Counted from the stretch's first letter, positions 1 through 9,181 are shown. The stretch is DNA of 23,539 bases from Sphingomonadales bacterium (GCA_027489295.1 JAIYAA010000306.1:1-23539); one strand, 5' to 3'. Numbers and translations: made by a program. Notes: a model not told the origin generated them from the letters alone.

Positions 1-3
1 AAT

Positions 4-77
4 TGGAGCGGGTAGCGGGAATCGAACCCGCGTATTCAGCTTGGAAGGCTGCTGCACTACCATTGTGCTATACCCGC
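4..77 (-). tRNA. tRNA-Gly (anticodon TCC)
   Basis: On the minus strand the sequence folds as a standard cloverleaf. The 7-bp acceptor stem is GCGGGTA/TACCCGC, the D stem is GCAC/GTGC, the anticodon loop is CTTCCAA (anticodon TCC, reading GGA and GGG), and the T arm is GCGGG-TTCGATT-CCCGC. The discriminator base is T and the CCA end is encoded (plus-strand TGG at 4-6). It lies 38 bp downstream of the efflux operon in the same orientation, and no obvious promoter is visible in that gap. Confidence 0.97.
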
Positions 78-115
78 CCGCTTCGATTGCGCCTGCCACA
101 AGCAGGGGCGTGCGG

Positions 116-1618
116 TCAACCGCCTGTGCCGGGTGTGGTTCCTTCGCCGTTCGCCGGCCGGGGTCCCTGCGGCGTCACGTCGAGCTGCGAGTCGCCGCCG
201 AGCGCGCGGTACAGATTGACCCGGTTGGTCGCCGCGGTCAGCTGCACCGTCACCAGCTGCTGCTGCGCCGTGTAGAGCGAACGCTGCGACACCAGGCTGG
301 CCAGGAAGGTGTCGATCCCGCCGCGATAGCGCGCCTCGCTCAGCCGATAGGTGTCGGCGGCGGCATCGGCCTGGAGCTGGGTGGCGCGTAGCTGCGCGTC
401 GATCGTGCCCCGTGTCGCCAGCGCATTGGCGACGTCGCGGAACGCGGTCTGGATCGCGCGTTCGTAGCTGGCGATGGCGGCCTGCTGCTGCGCTTCGCTC
501 AGCCGCACATTGGCGCGGCCCGCGCCGCCGCGGAAGATCGCGTAGCTGGCGGTGCCGCCCGCCTGCCAGTTGAACGCGTCGCTGTCGAACAGGCTGGACA
601 GCGCCGAGCTGGCAAGGCCGAGCACGCTGGTGAGGCTGATCCGCGGGAAGAGCGCGGCCCGCGCCGCGCCGATCTGGGCGTTGGCGGCGCGCAGCTGATA
701 TTCGGCCTGCACCACGTCCGGCCGGCGCAGCAGGATGCTCGAATCGAGCCCCGCAGGCACGGCGGCGATCGTCGGCGCGGCTTCCTCGATCGAGGCGGGA
801 AGCAGCGCAGGGTCGATCTCCGATCCGGCGAGCAGGCGCAGTGCGTTGACGTCCTGCGCGAGCAGCGTGGTCTGTCGTGCGATGCTGTTCTGCGCGGTGG
901 CGAGCGTCTGCTCGGCCTGGCGCAGGTCGGTGCGCGGCGCGATGCCGCCCTGCAGCCGGGCGCGGGTGAGGCGCACCGTGTCCTCGGCGCTCTTCGCGGT
1001 CTGCTGGGCAACGGCGAGCAGGCTGGCGTCCGAGGCATAGGTGAGCCAGGCGGTCGCCACGTCGCCGACCAGGGTCAGCCGGGTCGCGCGCGCGCCGGCC
1101 TCGGTGGCGAAATAGCTGTTCTGCTGCTGCCGCGTCAGCGAGGCGAGCCGGCCGAACAGGTCGAGCTCGAAGCCAGTGATGCCGGCCTGGGTGGTATAGT
1201 TGGTGCGCAGCGCGGTGCCGCCCGCGCCCGTGTTGCCCGTCGTGCCGGTGGTCGTGCCCGTGCCGGTGCCGTTGGTGGTCGCCGAGCCACGACGTTCGGT
1301 GATGCCGCCGCTGACATCGACTTCGGGGAACTGCGCGCCGCGCTGCACCTGATACTGCGCGCGCGCCGCCGCGATGTTGGCCGCCGCCACCCGCAGGTCG
1401 CGGTTGTTGGCCAGCGCCTGCTCGATCAGCTTCTGCAGCCGCGCGTCGCGGAACACGTCGTGCCAGTTCATCGCCGGCAGCGTCGCCTCGCTCTCGCGGA
1501 GGTACGAATCGCCTGCCGGCCAGTTCGGCGGAACGGGCGCCGCGGGGCGCACGTCCTTCGGCGCCATCGAACAGCCGGCCAGCGCGGCGGTGGTGAGGAG
1601 GGTCAGCGCGCGCTTCAT
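116..1618 (-). CDS. Outer-membrane efflux lipoprotein, OprM/NodT family
   Basis: A 500-residue outer-membrane channel (TolC-like factor) that completes the tripartite pump encoded with it. The N-terminus is a lipoprotein signal with lipobox LAGC and Cys16 as the predicted lipidated residue. The rest has the two-fold repeated OEP pattern of long helices and short strand pairs, with LDLFGRL near 152-158 and a second repeat around the AQIGAARAALFP motif. Length is usual for the family. The ATG overlaps the pump stop in an ATGA, which fixes the start and implies translational coupling. Between the first two predicted strands (residues about 112-136) is an unusual Thr/Gly-rich low-complexity stretch, probably an extracellular loop. 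The exported substrate cannot be read from the sequence. Confidence 0.93.
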   Translation of the reverse strand: MKRALTLLTTAALAGCSMAPKDVRPAAPVPPNWPAGDSYLRESEATLPAMNWHDVFRDARLQKLIEQALANNRDLRVAAANIAAARAQYQVQRGAQFPEVDVSGGITERRGSATTNGTGTGTTTGTTGNTGAGGTALRTNYTTQAGITGFELDLFGRLASLTRQQQNSYFATEAGARATRLTLVGDVATAWLTYASDASLLAVAQQTAKSAEDTVRLTRARLQGGIAPRTDLRQAEQTLATAQNSIARQTTLLAQDVNALRLLAGSEIDPALLPASIEEAAPTIAAVPAGLDSSILLRRPDVVQAEYQLRAANAQIGAARAALFPRISLTSVLGLASSALSSLFDSDAFNWQAGGTASYAIFRGGAGRANVRLSEAQQQAAIASYERAIQTAFRDVANALATRGTIDAQLRATQLQADAAADTYRLSEARYRGGIDTFLASLVSQRSLYTAQQQLVTVQLTAATNRVNLYRALGGDSQLDVTPQGPRPANGEGTTPGTGG

Positions 1619-4600
1619 GCCTGGGCCTCCGGGGTATTGCGATGGCGGCGGTTGCGCAGCGCGGCCAGGCCGTCGCGCACGCCGCGGCGGACGAGCACGA
1701 AGAATAGCGGGATGTAGAAGATGGCGAGGATCGTCGCGGTCAGCATGCCGCCGATCACCGAGGTGCCGATCGCGACGCGGCTGTTGGCGCCCGCGCCGGT
1801 GGAGATCGCCAGCGGCAGCACGCCGAAGATGAAGGCGAGGCTGGTCATCAGGATCGGGCGGAGCCGGATCCGTGCCGCGTCCAGCGCCGCCTCGATCACG
1901 CGCTTGCCCTGCTTCTCCGCCTGCTCGGCGAACTCGATCATCAGGATCGCGTTCTTGGCGGCGAGGCCCATGGTGGTGAGCAGGCCGATCTGCAGATAGA
2001 CGTCGTTCTGCAGACCGCGCAGCGTCACCGCGAAGATCGCGCCGACCAGGCCGAGCGGAATGACGAGCAGCACCGCGATCGGGATCGACCAGCTCTCGTA
2101 CAGCGCCGCCAGGCACAGGAACACGACGAGCAGCGACACGCCGTAGAGCAAGGGCGCCTGGCCCGAGGACAGCCGCTCCTGATAGGACAGGCCCGCCCAG
2201 GCGACGCTGGTGCCCGGGATCTGCGCGGCGAGCTCGGCGATGCGCTTCATCGCCTCGCCCGAGCTCTTGCCCGGCGCCGCCTGGCCGCTGAACTCGAACG
2301 ACTGCACGCCGTTGAACCGCGCCATCGAGGTCGGCGCCGTCGCCCAGCTGGTCGAGGCGAAGGAGGTGAACGGCGCCATCTGGCCGTTGCTGCTGCGCAC
2401 GAACCATTGCGCGAGGTCGCTCGGCTCCGAGCGATAGGGCGCATCGCCCTGAACATAGACGCGCTTGACGCGGCCGCGATCGATGAAATCGTTGACGTAG
2501 CGGCCGCCCCAGGCGGTCGACAGCGTCGAGTTGACATCGGCCTGGCTCAGGCCCAGCGTCGCCAGCTTCTGCTGGTCGAGATCGACCTTGAGCGTCGCCA
2601 CGTCGGGCAGGTCGGTCAGGCGGACGGCGGCCAGTTCAGGGTCGGCCATCGCGGCGGCGAGCAGCTTGTCGCGCGCGGCGAGGAACTGGTCGCGCGGCAT
2701 CCCGCTGGAATTGAGCAGCTCCATGGTGAAGCCGGTCGACTGGCCGAGGCCGCGGATCGCCGGGGGCACCAGCGCGAAGACCTGGGCGTCGCGGAAATTG
2801 CGGAACGCAGCCGTGGCGCGACCGACGATGCCGTCGGCGCTGTTTTCCTGGCCCTTGCGGTCCGACCAGTCGGCGAAGTTGAGGAAGCCCTGGCCGGTAT
2901 TCTGCCCGGCAGGACCACCGCCGCCGCCGCCGCCCGCGACCGAGAACATCACCGAGACGTTCTTGGCTTCCTTGGTGAGGAAATACTTCTCCACCGCCAG
3001 CTGCACCTCGCGGGTGCGCGACATGGTGGCGCCGGCGGGCAGACGCATCTGCAGTGAGGCCGCGCCCTGGTCTTCGGTCGGCAGGAAGCCGGTGGGCAGG
3101 CGCACGAACATCAGCACCAGCAGCGCGCACACCGCCAGATAGAGCAGCAGGAAGATCCACTTGCGAGCCACCACGACCTGCACGCCGCGGACATAGCGGT
3201 CGACGCCGCGCTCGAAACCGGTGTTGAACTTGGTCTTGGCGGTGGTCAGGCCGCGGCCGATCCATGGGAACCGGCGGGCGAGCCAGCTGTATTCGAGATC
3301 CTTTTCCTGGCTCTTCTGCTTGAGCAGCGTCGCGGTCAGCGCCGGGCTCAGCACCAGCGCGACGAGCACCGACAGCACCATCGCCGAGACGATCGTCACC
3401 GAGAACTGGCGGTAGATCACGCCGGTCGACCCGCCGAAGAACGCCATCGGCAGGAACACCGCCGAGAGGACGAGCGCGATGGCGACCAGCGCCACCTGGA
3501 TCTCGTCCATCGACCGGATCGTCGCCTCGCGCGGCGTCATCTCCGGATTCTCTTCCATCAACCGCTCGACATTCTCGACCACGACGATCGCGTCGTCGAC
3601 GAGCAGGCCGATGGCAAGGACGAGGCCGAACAGCGTCATCGTGTTGATCGAGAAGCCGAGCGTGTAGAACACGCCGAACGTGCCGAGCAGCACCACCGGC
3701 ACCGCGATCGCCGGGATCAGCGTCGCGCGCCAGCTCTGCAGGAACACGAACATGACGATGACGACGAGGATGATCGCCTCGATCAGCGTCTTCACCACCT
3801 CTTCGATCGAGAGCTTGATGAAGCCGGTGGTGTCGTTGGCATAGGCGTATTTGAAGCCGGGCGGGAACCCCTTCGACGCAGCTTCGACCTGCTGCTTCAC
3901 CAGGTCCGCGGTCTTGAGCGCGTCGGCGCCCGGCGACAGCGAGATGGCGAGGCCGGCGCCGGGATGGCCGTTGATGCGGCTGGACGAGTTGTAGTTGTCC
4001 GATCCCAACTCGACGCGGGCGACGTCGCGCAGCTTCACCGCGGCGCCGGTCGAATCGGTCTTCACGATGATGTTGGCGAACTGCTCCGGCGTCTGCAGCC
4101 GCGACTGCGAGGTCACGGTGGCGTTGAGCATCTGCTCCTGCGGCATCGGCTGGCCGCCGAGCTCACCCGCCGCAATTTCGGTGTTCTGGTTCTGGATCGC
4201 CGTGACGATGTCGCCGGGGATCAGGCCATAGCTGGAGAGCCGCGCCGGGTTCAGCCAGATGCGCATCGCATAGGGCGCGCCGAACACGTTGGTGTCGCCC
4301 ACGCCCTCGATGCGCGAGAGCGGGTCCTGCAGGTTCGAGGCGAGCCAGTCCGAAACATCGAGATTGGTCTTCTGGTCGGTCGAGTCATAGACGCCGACGA
4401 TCATCAGGAAGTCAGGGTTCGACTTGGTGACCGTCAGGCCCTGCTGCTGCACCTGGGTGGGCAGGCGGGACAGCGCCTGCTGCACCTTGTTCTGCACCTG
4501 GACCTGGGCGATGTCCGGGTTGGTGCCCTTCTCGAACGTTGCCGAGATCGACACCTGGCCCCGCGAGGTGGACGAGCTGCTGAAATAGAGCAGGCCGTCG

Positions 4601-4815
4601 ATGCCGCTCAGCTGCTGCTCGATCACCTGGGTGACGCTGTTCTGCACCGTCTCGGCCGAGGCGCCGGGATAGGTGGCGCGGATGTTGACCTGCGGCGGCG
4701 CGATGTCCGGATACTGGGCGATGGGCAGCGAGAAGATCGCGCCCAGGCCCATCAGCATCACGATGATGGCGAGCACCCAGGCGAAGATCGGCCGATCGAT
4801 GAAGATACGCGACAT
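1615..4815 (-). CDS. RND multidrug efflux pump, HAE1/AcrB-type inner-membrane subunit
   Basis: A 1066-residue proton-driven RND transporter, full length for the AcrB/MexB family. It starts MSRIFIDRP, the classic HAE1 N-terminus, followed by TM1. Two large periplasmic loops and the second TM bundle follow in the expected order. The proton-relay pair is present as Asp407-Asp408 in GLLVDDAIVVVEN, and the conserved TM10 Lys appears in GLAAKNAILMIEF. A Gly-rich loop (GGGGGGGP, about residue 637) sits in the second periplasmic domain. The gene is downstream of the adaptor with a 6-bp gap and overlaps the channel gene by 4 bp, so adaptor-pump-channel is one operon. Likely substrates are hydrophobic or amphipathic toxicants by family analogy. 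No linked TetR-type repressor is in the window. Confidence 0.96.
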   Translation of the reverse strand: MSRIFIDRPIFAWVLAIIVMLMGLGAIFSLPIAQYPDIAPPQVNIRATYPGASAETVQNSVTQVIEQQLSGIDGLLYFSSSSTSRGQVSISATFEKGTNPDIAQVQVQNKVQQALSRLPTQVQQQGLTVTKSNPDFLMIVGVYDSTDQKTNLDVSDWLASNLQDPLSRIEGVGDTNVFGAPYAMRIWLNPARLSSYGLIPGDIVTAIQNQNTEIAAGELGGQPMPQEQMLNATVTSQSRLQTPEQFANIIVKTDSTGAAVKLRDVARVELGSDNYNSSSRINGHPGAGLAISLSPGADALKTADLVKQQVEAASKGFPPGFKYAYANDTTGFIKLSIEEVVKTLIEAIILVVIVMFVFLQSWRATLIPAIAVPVVLLGTFGVFYTLGFSINTMTLFGLVLAIGLLVDDAIVVVENVERLMEENPEMTPREATIRSMDEIQVALVAIALVLSAVFLPMAFFGGSTGVIYRQFSVTIVSAMVLSVLVALVLSPALTATLLKQKSQEKDLEYSWLARRFPWIGRGLTTAKTKFNTGFERGVDRYVRGVQVVVARKWIFLLLYLAVCALLVLMFVRLPTGFLPTEDQGAASLQMRLPAGATMSRTREVQLAVEKYFLTKEAKNVSVMFSVAGGGGGGGPAGQNTGQGFLNFADWSDRKGQENSADGIVGRATAAFRNFRDAQVFALVPPAIRGLGQSTGFTMELLNSSGMPRDQFLAARDKLLAAAMADPELAAVRLTDLPDVATLKVDLDQQKLATLGLSQADVNSTLSTAWGGRYVNDFIDRGRVKRVYVQGDAPYRSEPSDLAQWFVRSSNGQMAPFTSFASTSWATAPTSMARFNGVQSFEFSGQAAPGKSSGEAMKRIAELAAQIPGTSVAWAGLSYQERLSSGQAPLLYGVSLLVVFLCLAALYESWSIPIAVLLVIPLGLVGAIFAVTLRGLQNDVYLQIGLLTTMGLAAKNAILMIEFAEQAEKQGKRVIEAALDAARIRLRPILMTSLAFIFGVLPLAISTGAGANSRVAIGTSVIGGMLTATILAIFYIPLFFVLVRRGVRDGLAALRNRRHRNTPEAQA

Positions 4816-4821
4816 GGGGGC

Positions 4822-6054
4822 TCAGCCCGCCTTGGCCTGGCTGCCGCCCTTGGTCTGGGCACCGCCTTGCCCCTGGCCCTTTTTGGGCGCCTCGATCGTC
4901 TGCGGCGCGTTGGCCGGCACCGGCTTGATGTCGATATCCGGCTTCAGGTTCGCCGTGCCCTGCACGATCACCTTGTCGCCCGGCGCAAGCCCTTGGGTGA
5001 CCACCCAGTTCTGGCCGATGGTGCGATCGGCGACGACGGTGCGCGCCACCGCCTTGTTGCCGGCGCCGACGACATAGACGGTCGCATTGCCCTTGGGATC
5101 GCGCGACACGCCGGCCTGCGGCACCAGATAGGCCTGGGTATCGATCGCCTGAGCAAACAGCGCGCGGGCGAACATGCCCGGCAGCAGCACACCCTTCGGG
5201 TTGGGGAAGCGGGCGCGTAGCGTGACGGTGCCGGTGCTGGCATTGACCATCACCTCGGCGAATTCGACTGCGCCGGCGAGATCATAGTCGCTGCCGTCTT
5301 CCAGCTTCAGCCGCACGGACGCACTGGCCGGGGCCACGCCGTTCCGGGCGAGCGCCTTGCGCAGCGCGAGCATGTCGGCGCTGGACTGCTGGATATCGAC
5401 GAAGATCGGGTCCAGCCGCTGGATCGTGGTCAGCGGATCCGCCTGGTTGCTGGTGACCAGTGCGCCCTCGGTGAACAGGCTGCGCCCGATGCGGCCGGTG
5501 ATCGGTGCGGGCACCTTGGTGAAGCGCAGGTTGATCTGCGCGGTCTGCAGCGCCGCGCGATATTGCGCCACCTGCGCGGCGGCCTGGCGGGAGGCCGCCA
5601 GCGCGTCGGTATAATCCTGCTGGCTCACCGCCTCCATCTGCGCAAGCGGCTTGTAGCGATCCGCCTTGGTGCGCGCGGCCTCCAGATTGGCCTGCGCGTT
5701 CTGCAGGTTCGCCTGCGCCTGGGCGACGGCGGCCTGATAGAGGCTGGGATCGATTTGGTAGAGCGTCTGGCCCTGCTGGACGATCGCGCCTTCGGTGAAG
5801 AAGCGGCGCTGGACGATGCCGGCAACCTGCGGGCGGACTTCGGAAGACTGGTAGGCGGTGACGCGGCCGGCAAGCTCGGTCGTCATCGGCACGCTGGTCG
5901 GCTGCACCACCACATAGCCCACCTGCGGCGGGCCTGCGGCACCCTTGCGCCCGCCCTGCTTGCCGCCGCTGTCGCCAGCGCTGCACGAGGCGAGGAGCAG
6001 GGCCGATGCAAAGACGATCAGGCCCGAACGGCGATAGCTGGTCGGTGCGTTCAA
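4822..6054 (-). CDS. RND periplasmic adaptor (membrane fusion protein, AcrA/MexA-like lipoprotein)
   Basis: A 410-residue adaptor linking the RND pump to the outer-membrane channel. It has a lipoprotein signal with lipobox LASC (Cys24). A lipoyl/barrel-sandwich half precedes a long alpha-hairpin rich in Ala and Gln (about 110-175), then the second lipoyl half with PAPITGRIGRSLFTEGALV, a beta-barrel and a membrane-proximal domain. The C-terminus is a low-complexity Gly/Gln/Lys tail. The start is unusual: the first usable codon is TTG at 6054, an in-frame TGA lies only two codons upstream, and no later start would keep the signal peptide. No strong Shine-Dalgarno is visible. It is the first gene of the three-gene efflux operon. 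Confidence 0.92.
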   Translation of the reverse strand: MNAPTSYRRSGLIVFASALLLASCSAGDSGGKQGGRKGAAGPPQVGYVVVQPTSVPMTTELAGRVTAYQSSEVRPQVAGIVQRRFFTEGAIVQQGQTLYQIDPSLYQAAVAQAQANLQNAQANLEAARTKADRYKPLAQMEAVSQQDYTDALAASRQAAAQVAQYRAALQTAQINLRFTKVPAPITGRIGRSLFTEGALVTSNQADPLTTIQRLDPIFVDIQQSSADMLALRKALARNGVAPASASVRLKLEDGSDYDLAGAVEFAEVMVNASTGTVTLRARFPNPKGVLLPGMFARALFAQAIDTQAYLVPQAGVSRDPKGNATVYVVGAGNKAVARTVVADRTIGQNWVVTQGLAPGDKVIVQGTANLKPDIDIKPVPANAPQTIEAPKKGQGQGGAQTKGGSQAKAG

Positions 6055-6175
6055 ATTTCAGAACCCGCTTTGGGGGCGACCCGAAAGGATGCCGGGTCAC
6101 CGGTCACTGCCAAACGCGGCCTTAGATGCCACGTTTCCGCAGTGCCACAAAAGAGTTGTCGCAAAATATGTCGAA

Positions 6176-6204
6176 AGGGGCGGGCGCGGATTCAGCCCGC
6201 CCCT
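6176..6204 (-). terminator. Rho-independent-type terminator after the galactose dehydrogenase gene
   Basis: A perfect 10-bp GC-rich stem (AGGGGCGGGC / GCCCGCCCCT) with a 9-nt loop begins about 9 bp past the dehydrogenase stop. In the minus direction it is followed only by a short TTT and then AT-richer DNA, so the U tract is weak. It separates the sugar gene from the efflux operon, whose promoter must lie in 6055-6175. I could not identify a convincing -35/-10 pair there. Confidence 0.68.
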
Positions 6205-6212
6205 CTCGGGGA

Positions 6213-7139
6213 TCAGAAGGCGAAGGACTCGCCGATCGTGCGTTCGCCCACCAGGAAGGCATCGGCCACCAGCTGCAGCGGGCGGACATCGACGTCGCTC
6301 TGCTGCGCTGCGGCCAGTTCGGCGAAGCGTGCGTACAGCCGGGCATATTCGCGGTCCGGCGCCTTCTGCTCGTCTTCACCCGGCAGCTGCAGGATGCTGC
6401 CGCCCATGCCGAGGCGGAGCGTGCCGGCATCGGTATCGACCTCGATGTCCCAGGTCTGCGGGCCGGTCTGGAGGAAGTCGAAGTCCGCCGTAACCGCGGC
6501 CGCGCCGCTGCGCATGTGCATCTTGGCACGCAGCGGCGAGGCGCGGCCTTCGGGCACTTCCATCCACGCCTTGTCGAGCAGCAGCGCGTGCGGCAGGATC
6601 TTGGTCGCGATCGACAGCGCGTTGATGCCCGGATCGAACACGCCGAAGCCGCCGGCGGCGAGGATCCATTCCTGCCCCGGGTGCCAGCGGCGGATGTCCT
6701 CGCGCCAGGTGATCCGCGCGGCGGTGATCTGCTTGCCTTCGAGCCACGCCTTGGCGGGCTCGACGCCCGCCGCCTCGCGCGAGTGCCAGGTGGTGAACAG
6801 CGTCACGCCCTTGTCCCGCGCGCGCCCGGCGAGGTCGGCGATTTCGGTGAGCGTCGCGGCGGGCGGCTTCTCCAGCATCACGTTCAGCCCGGCGTCGATC
6901 GCGATGCGGGCCTGGTCGTAGCGGCCCTCCGGCGGGGTGCAGAGCGAAACGGCGGTCAGGTCGTGGCCGCCGGCGATCAGCGATTCGATATCCTTGTGCG
7001 CCGGCACGCCGTCCACATGCGCGTGGCGGCTCGCGGTGGCGACCAGCTCGAAGCGGTCATCGCCTGCCAGCGCCGGCAGGTGCTGATCGCGCGCAATCTT
7101 GCCGATTCCGACGAGTCCCAGACGAATCCGCTCCGACAT
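6213..7139 (-). CDS. D-galactose / L-arabinose 1-dehydrogenase (Gfo/Idh/MocA family)
   Basis: A 308-residue cytosolic NAD(P)-dependent sugar dehydrogenase, predicted to oxidise D-galactose (and probably L-arabinose or D-fucose) at C1 to the aldonolactone. The N-terminal Rossmann motif is GLVGIGKIARDQH (8-20), the family EKPP motif is at 90-93 with its catalytic-site Lys, and FDPGIN is at 168-173. The segment TTWHSREAAGVE and the ending DVDVRPLQLVADAF match what I remember of Pseudomonas fluorescens galactose dehydrogenase and the Azospirillum L-arabinose/D-galactose dehydrogenase. The start chosen is MSERIRLG at 7139; an upstream ATG at 7214 would add 25 residues unlike the family and cross the proposed operator. 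It is divergent from the dehydratase. Galactose as main substrate is inferred from the linked transporter, kinase and aldolase. Confidence 0.87.
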   Translation of the reverse strand: MSERIRLGLVGIGKIARDQHLPALAGDDRFELVATASRHAHVDGVPAHKDIESLIAGGHDLTAVSLCTPPEGRYDQARIAIDAGLNVMLEKPPAATLTEIADLAGRARDKGVTLFTTWHSREAAGVEPAKAWLEGKQITAARITWREDIRRWHPGQEWILAAGGFGVFDPGINALSIATKILPHALLLDKAWMEVPEGRASPLRAKMHMRSGAAAVTADFDFLQTGPQTWDIEVDTDAGTLRLGMGGSILQLPGEDEQKAPDREYARLYARFAELAAAQQSDVDVRPLQLVADAFLVGERTIGESFAF

Positions 7140-7155
7140 TTTGCACCATCCTTTT

Positions 7156-7177
7156 ATAAGATATATATGCTTCCTAT
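7156..7177. promoter_or_regulatory. Candidate GntR-family operator in the dehydrogenase/dehydratase divergent promoter
   Basis: This is an imperfect inverted repeat, ATAAGA-N10-TCCTAT (arms differ from a perfect palindrome by one base), in a short AT-rich island. It lies 16 bp upstream of the dehydrogenase ATG and 63 bp upstream of the dehydratase ATG. The same arms with the same spacing recur at 12743-12764; 17 of the 22 positions are identical. A -10-like TATATG overlaps its centre. Assignment to the linked GntR regulator is inference. Confidence 0.6.
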
Positions 7178-7240
7178 TGGCGCGCCCCGCGGTTATCAAC
7201 CCACGCAAACACACACGATGCGCCCCGTAGCGGAGGAATC

Positions 7241-9037
7241 ATGACGGAAGAAGCTGGAACTCGCCCTGCGCCGCTGCGCTCGCGCGCGTGGTTCGATGAT
7301 CCGAATAACCCCGACATGACGGCGCTCTATGTCGAGCGCTATCTGAACTTCGGGCTGAGCCTGGAAGAGCTGCAATCGGGCAAGCCGATCATCGGCATCG
7401 CCCAGACCGGCAGCGACCTTTCTCCGTGTAATCGCCACCATCTCGAACTCGCCAAGCGGGTGCGCGAGGGGATTCGCGACGCGGGCGGCATCGCCATCGA
7501 ATTCCCGACCCATCCGATCCAGGAAACCGGCAAGCGCCCGACCGCCGGGCTCGACCGCAACCTCGCCTATCTCAGCCTGGTCGAGACGCTGTACGGCTAT
7601 CCGATCGACGGCGTGGTGCTGACGATCGGCTGCGACAAGACGACCCCGGCCTGCCTCATGGCGGCCGCCACGGTGAACATCCCCGCGATCGCGCTGTCGG
7701 TCGGGCCGATGCTCAACGGCTGGTTCAAGGGCGAGCGCACCGGATCGGGCACGATCGTGTGGAAGGCGCGCGAGATGCTCGCCGCCGGCGAGATCGATTA
7801 CAAGGGCTTCATCCAGCTCGTCGCCTCGTCGGCGCCGTCGACCGGCTGGTGCAACACCATGGGCACCGCGACGACGATGAACTCGATGGCCGAGGCGCTC
7901 GGCATGTCGCTGCCGGGCTCGGCGGCGATTCCCGCGCCGTACCGCGACCGCGCCGAGTGCGCCTATCGCACCGGGCTGCAGATCGTCGAGATGACGCTGG
8001 CCGACCGCAAGCCCAGCGACGTGCTGACGCGCGAGGCGTTCCTCAATGCGATTCGCGTCAATTCGGCGATCGGCGGCTCGACCAACGCGCCGATCCACCT
8101 CAACGCCATCGCCCGCCACATCGGTGTCGAGCTGACCCTGGAAGACTGGGAATCCTACGGCGCCGACGTGCCGCTGATCGTCAACCTCCAGCCGGCGGGC
8201 AAATATCTGGGCGAGGACTTCTACCGCGCCGGCGGCGTGCCCGCGGTGATGGGCGAGCTCTATCGCGCCGGGCTGCTCCACAACGATGCGCTGACCGTCA
8301 ACGGCCGGACCATCGGCGAGAATATCGGCACCGCCGAGATCGAGGACGCGGACGTGATCCGTCCGCTCGCCACGCCGCTGCGGCCGGCGGCGGGGCTCAC
8401 CGTGCTGTCGGGCAATCTGTTCGACAATGCGGTGATGAAGCTCAGCGTGATCTCCGACGAGTTCCGTGCACGCTATCTCTCCAACCCGGACGATCCCGGC
8501 GCGTTTGAAGGCACCGCCATGGTGTTCGACGGGCCGGAGGATTACCACCACCGGATCGACGATCCCGCGCTCGGCATCGACGAGAACAGCATCCTGATCA
8601 TGCGCGGCGCCGGGCCGGTCGGCTATCCGGGCGGTGCCGAGGTGGTGAACATGCGCCCGCCGGTCGCGCTGATCCAGGCGGGCGTCCACGCGCTGCCGTG
8701 CCTGGGCGACGGCCGCCAGTCGGGCACGAGCGGCAGCCCCTCGATCCTCAATGCAGCACCCGAAGCGGCGGTGGGCGGCGGGCTCGCGCTGGTCCGGACC
8801 GGCGACCGCATCCGCATCGACCTCAATACCCGCTCGGCCAACATGCTGGTCAGCGACGAGGAGCTGGCGCAGCGTCGCGCCGAGCTCGGCATCGACTATG
8901 TGCCCGAATCGCAGACGCCGTGGCAGGAAATCCATCGCGGGCTGGTCGGCCAGTTCGACGGCGGCGCGGTGTTCGAGAGCGCGGTCAAGTATCAGCGCAT
9001 CGCCCAGACCAAGGGCCTGCCGCGCGACAGCCACTGA
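7241..9037 (+). CDS. IlvD/Edd-family sugar-acid dehydratase (probable galactonate/arabinonate dehydratase)
   Basis: A 598-residue [Fe-S] dehydratase that converts an aldonic acid to its 2-keto-3-deoxy acid. It is close in layout to L-arabinonate and D-xylonate dehydratases (about 580-600 residues). Predicted cluster ligands are Cys63 (SPCN), Cys131 (GCDKT) and Cys204 (GWCNTMGT), with Lys133 as the probable carbamylated Mg ligand. These are a constant four residues beyond the positions I recall for the Rhizobium L-arabinonate dehydratase. The C-terminal [14 protein letters not shown] carries the catalytic Ser region. The start is supported by GGAGGA 6 bp upstream. Characterised arabinonate dehydratases also accept D-galactonate and D-fuconate, so in this locus I infer galactonate as the main substrate. 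Arabinonate or xylonate remain possible. Confidence 0.88.
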   Translation: MTEEAGTRPAPLRSRAWFDDPNNPDMTALYVERYLNFGLSLEELQSGKPIIGIAQTGSDLSPCNRHHLELAKRVREGIRDAGGIAIEFPTHPIQETGKRPTAGLDRNLAYLSLVETLYGYPIDGVVLTIGCDKTTPACLMAAATVNIPAIALSVGPMLNGWFKGERTGSGTIVWKAREMLAAGEIDYKGFIQLVASSAPSTGWCNTMGTATTMNSMAEALGMSLPGSAAIPAPYRDRAECAYRTGLQIVEMTLADRKPSDVLTREAFLNAIRVNSAIGGSTNAPIHLNAIARHIGVELTLEDWESYGADVPLIVNLQPAGKYLGEDFYRAGGVPAVMGELYRAGLLHNDALTVNGRTIGENIGTAEIEDADVIRPLATPLRPAAGLTVLSGNLFDNAVMKLSVISDEFRARYLSNPDDPGAFEGTAMVFDGPEDYHHRIDDPALGIDENSILIMRGAGPVGYPGGAEVVNMRPPVALIQAGVHALPCLGDGRQSGTSGSPSILNAAPEAAVGGGLALVRTGDRIRIDLNTRSANMLVSDEELAQRRAELGIDYVPESQTPWQEIHRGLVGQFDGGAVFESAVKYQRIAQTKGLPRDSH

Positions 9038-9060
9038 GCGGTCGCGTCAACTCCCCTCCT

Positions 9061-9158
9061 TCGTCATTCCGGCGAAAGCCGGAATCCATTGGCACCTCCG
9101 TCGAGGCGCTTGCTGAAGCCGAGTGGCGAATGGATCCCGGCTTCCGCCGGGATGACGA
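9061..9158. repeat. REP/BIME-like inverted repeat
   Basis: Two 29-bp arms (9061-9089 and 9130-9158) are inverted copies of each other with 26 of 29 positions matching, separated by 40 bp. Each arm is itself a small hairpin (CCGGCGAAAGCCGG-type). It occupies the gap between two convergent genes, where it may also end transcription in both directions. Similar units are common intergenic repeats in sphingomonads and other alphaproteobacteria (general knowledge, not searched). Confidence 0.85.
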
Positions 9159-9181
9159 GCGTTGGGGACCTGGCCAGCTGG

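Noticed and set aside
91..106. Hairpin between the channel gene and the tRNA as a terminator
   Set aside because: The stem is only 5 bp with no T run, too weak to call.
1619..2407. Extension of the channel frame upstream as one 763-residue protein
   Set aside because: The upstream part overlaps the RND pump in another frame and has no domain; the lipoprotein signal at 1618 marks the real start.
6095..6107. GTCAC repeats upstream of the efflux adaptor as a repressor operator
   Set aside because: The element is short and GC-rich, and no linked TetR-type regulator is present to pair with it.
7196..9034. A 612-codon minus-strand frame opposite the dehydratase
   Set aside because: The plus strand encodes a full IlvD/Edd enzyme with all ligands; the antisense frame is Arg/Ala/Gly/His-rich with no family resemblance, as expected in GC-rich DNA.
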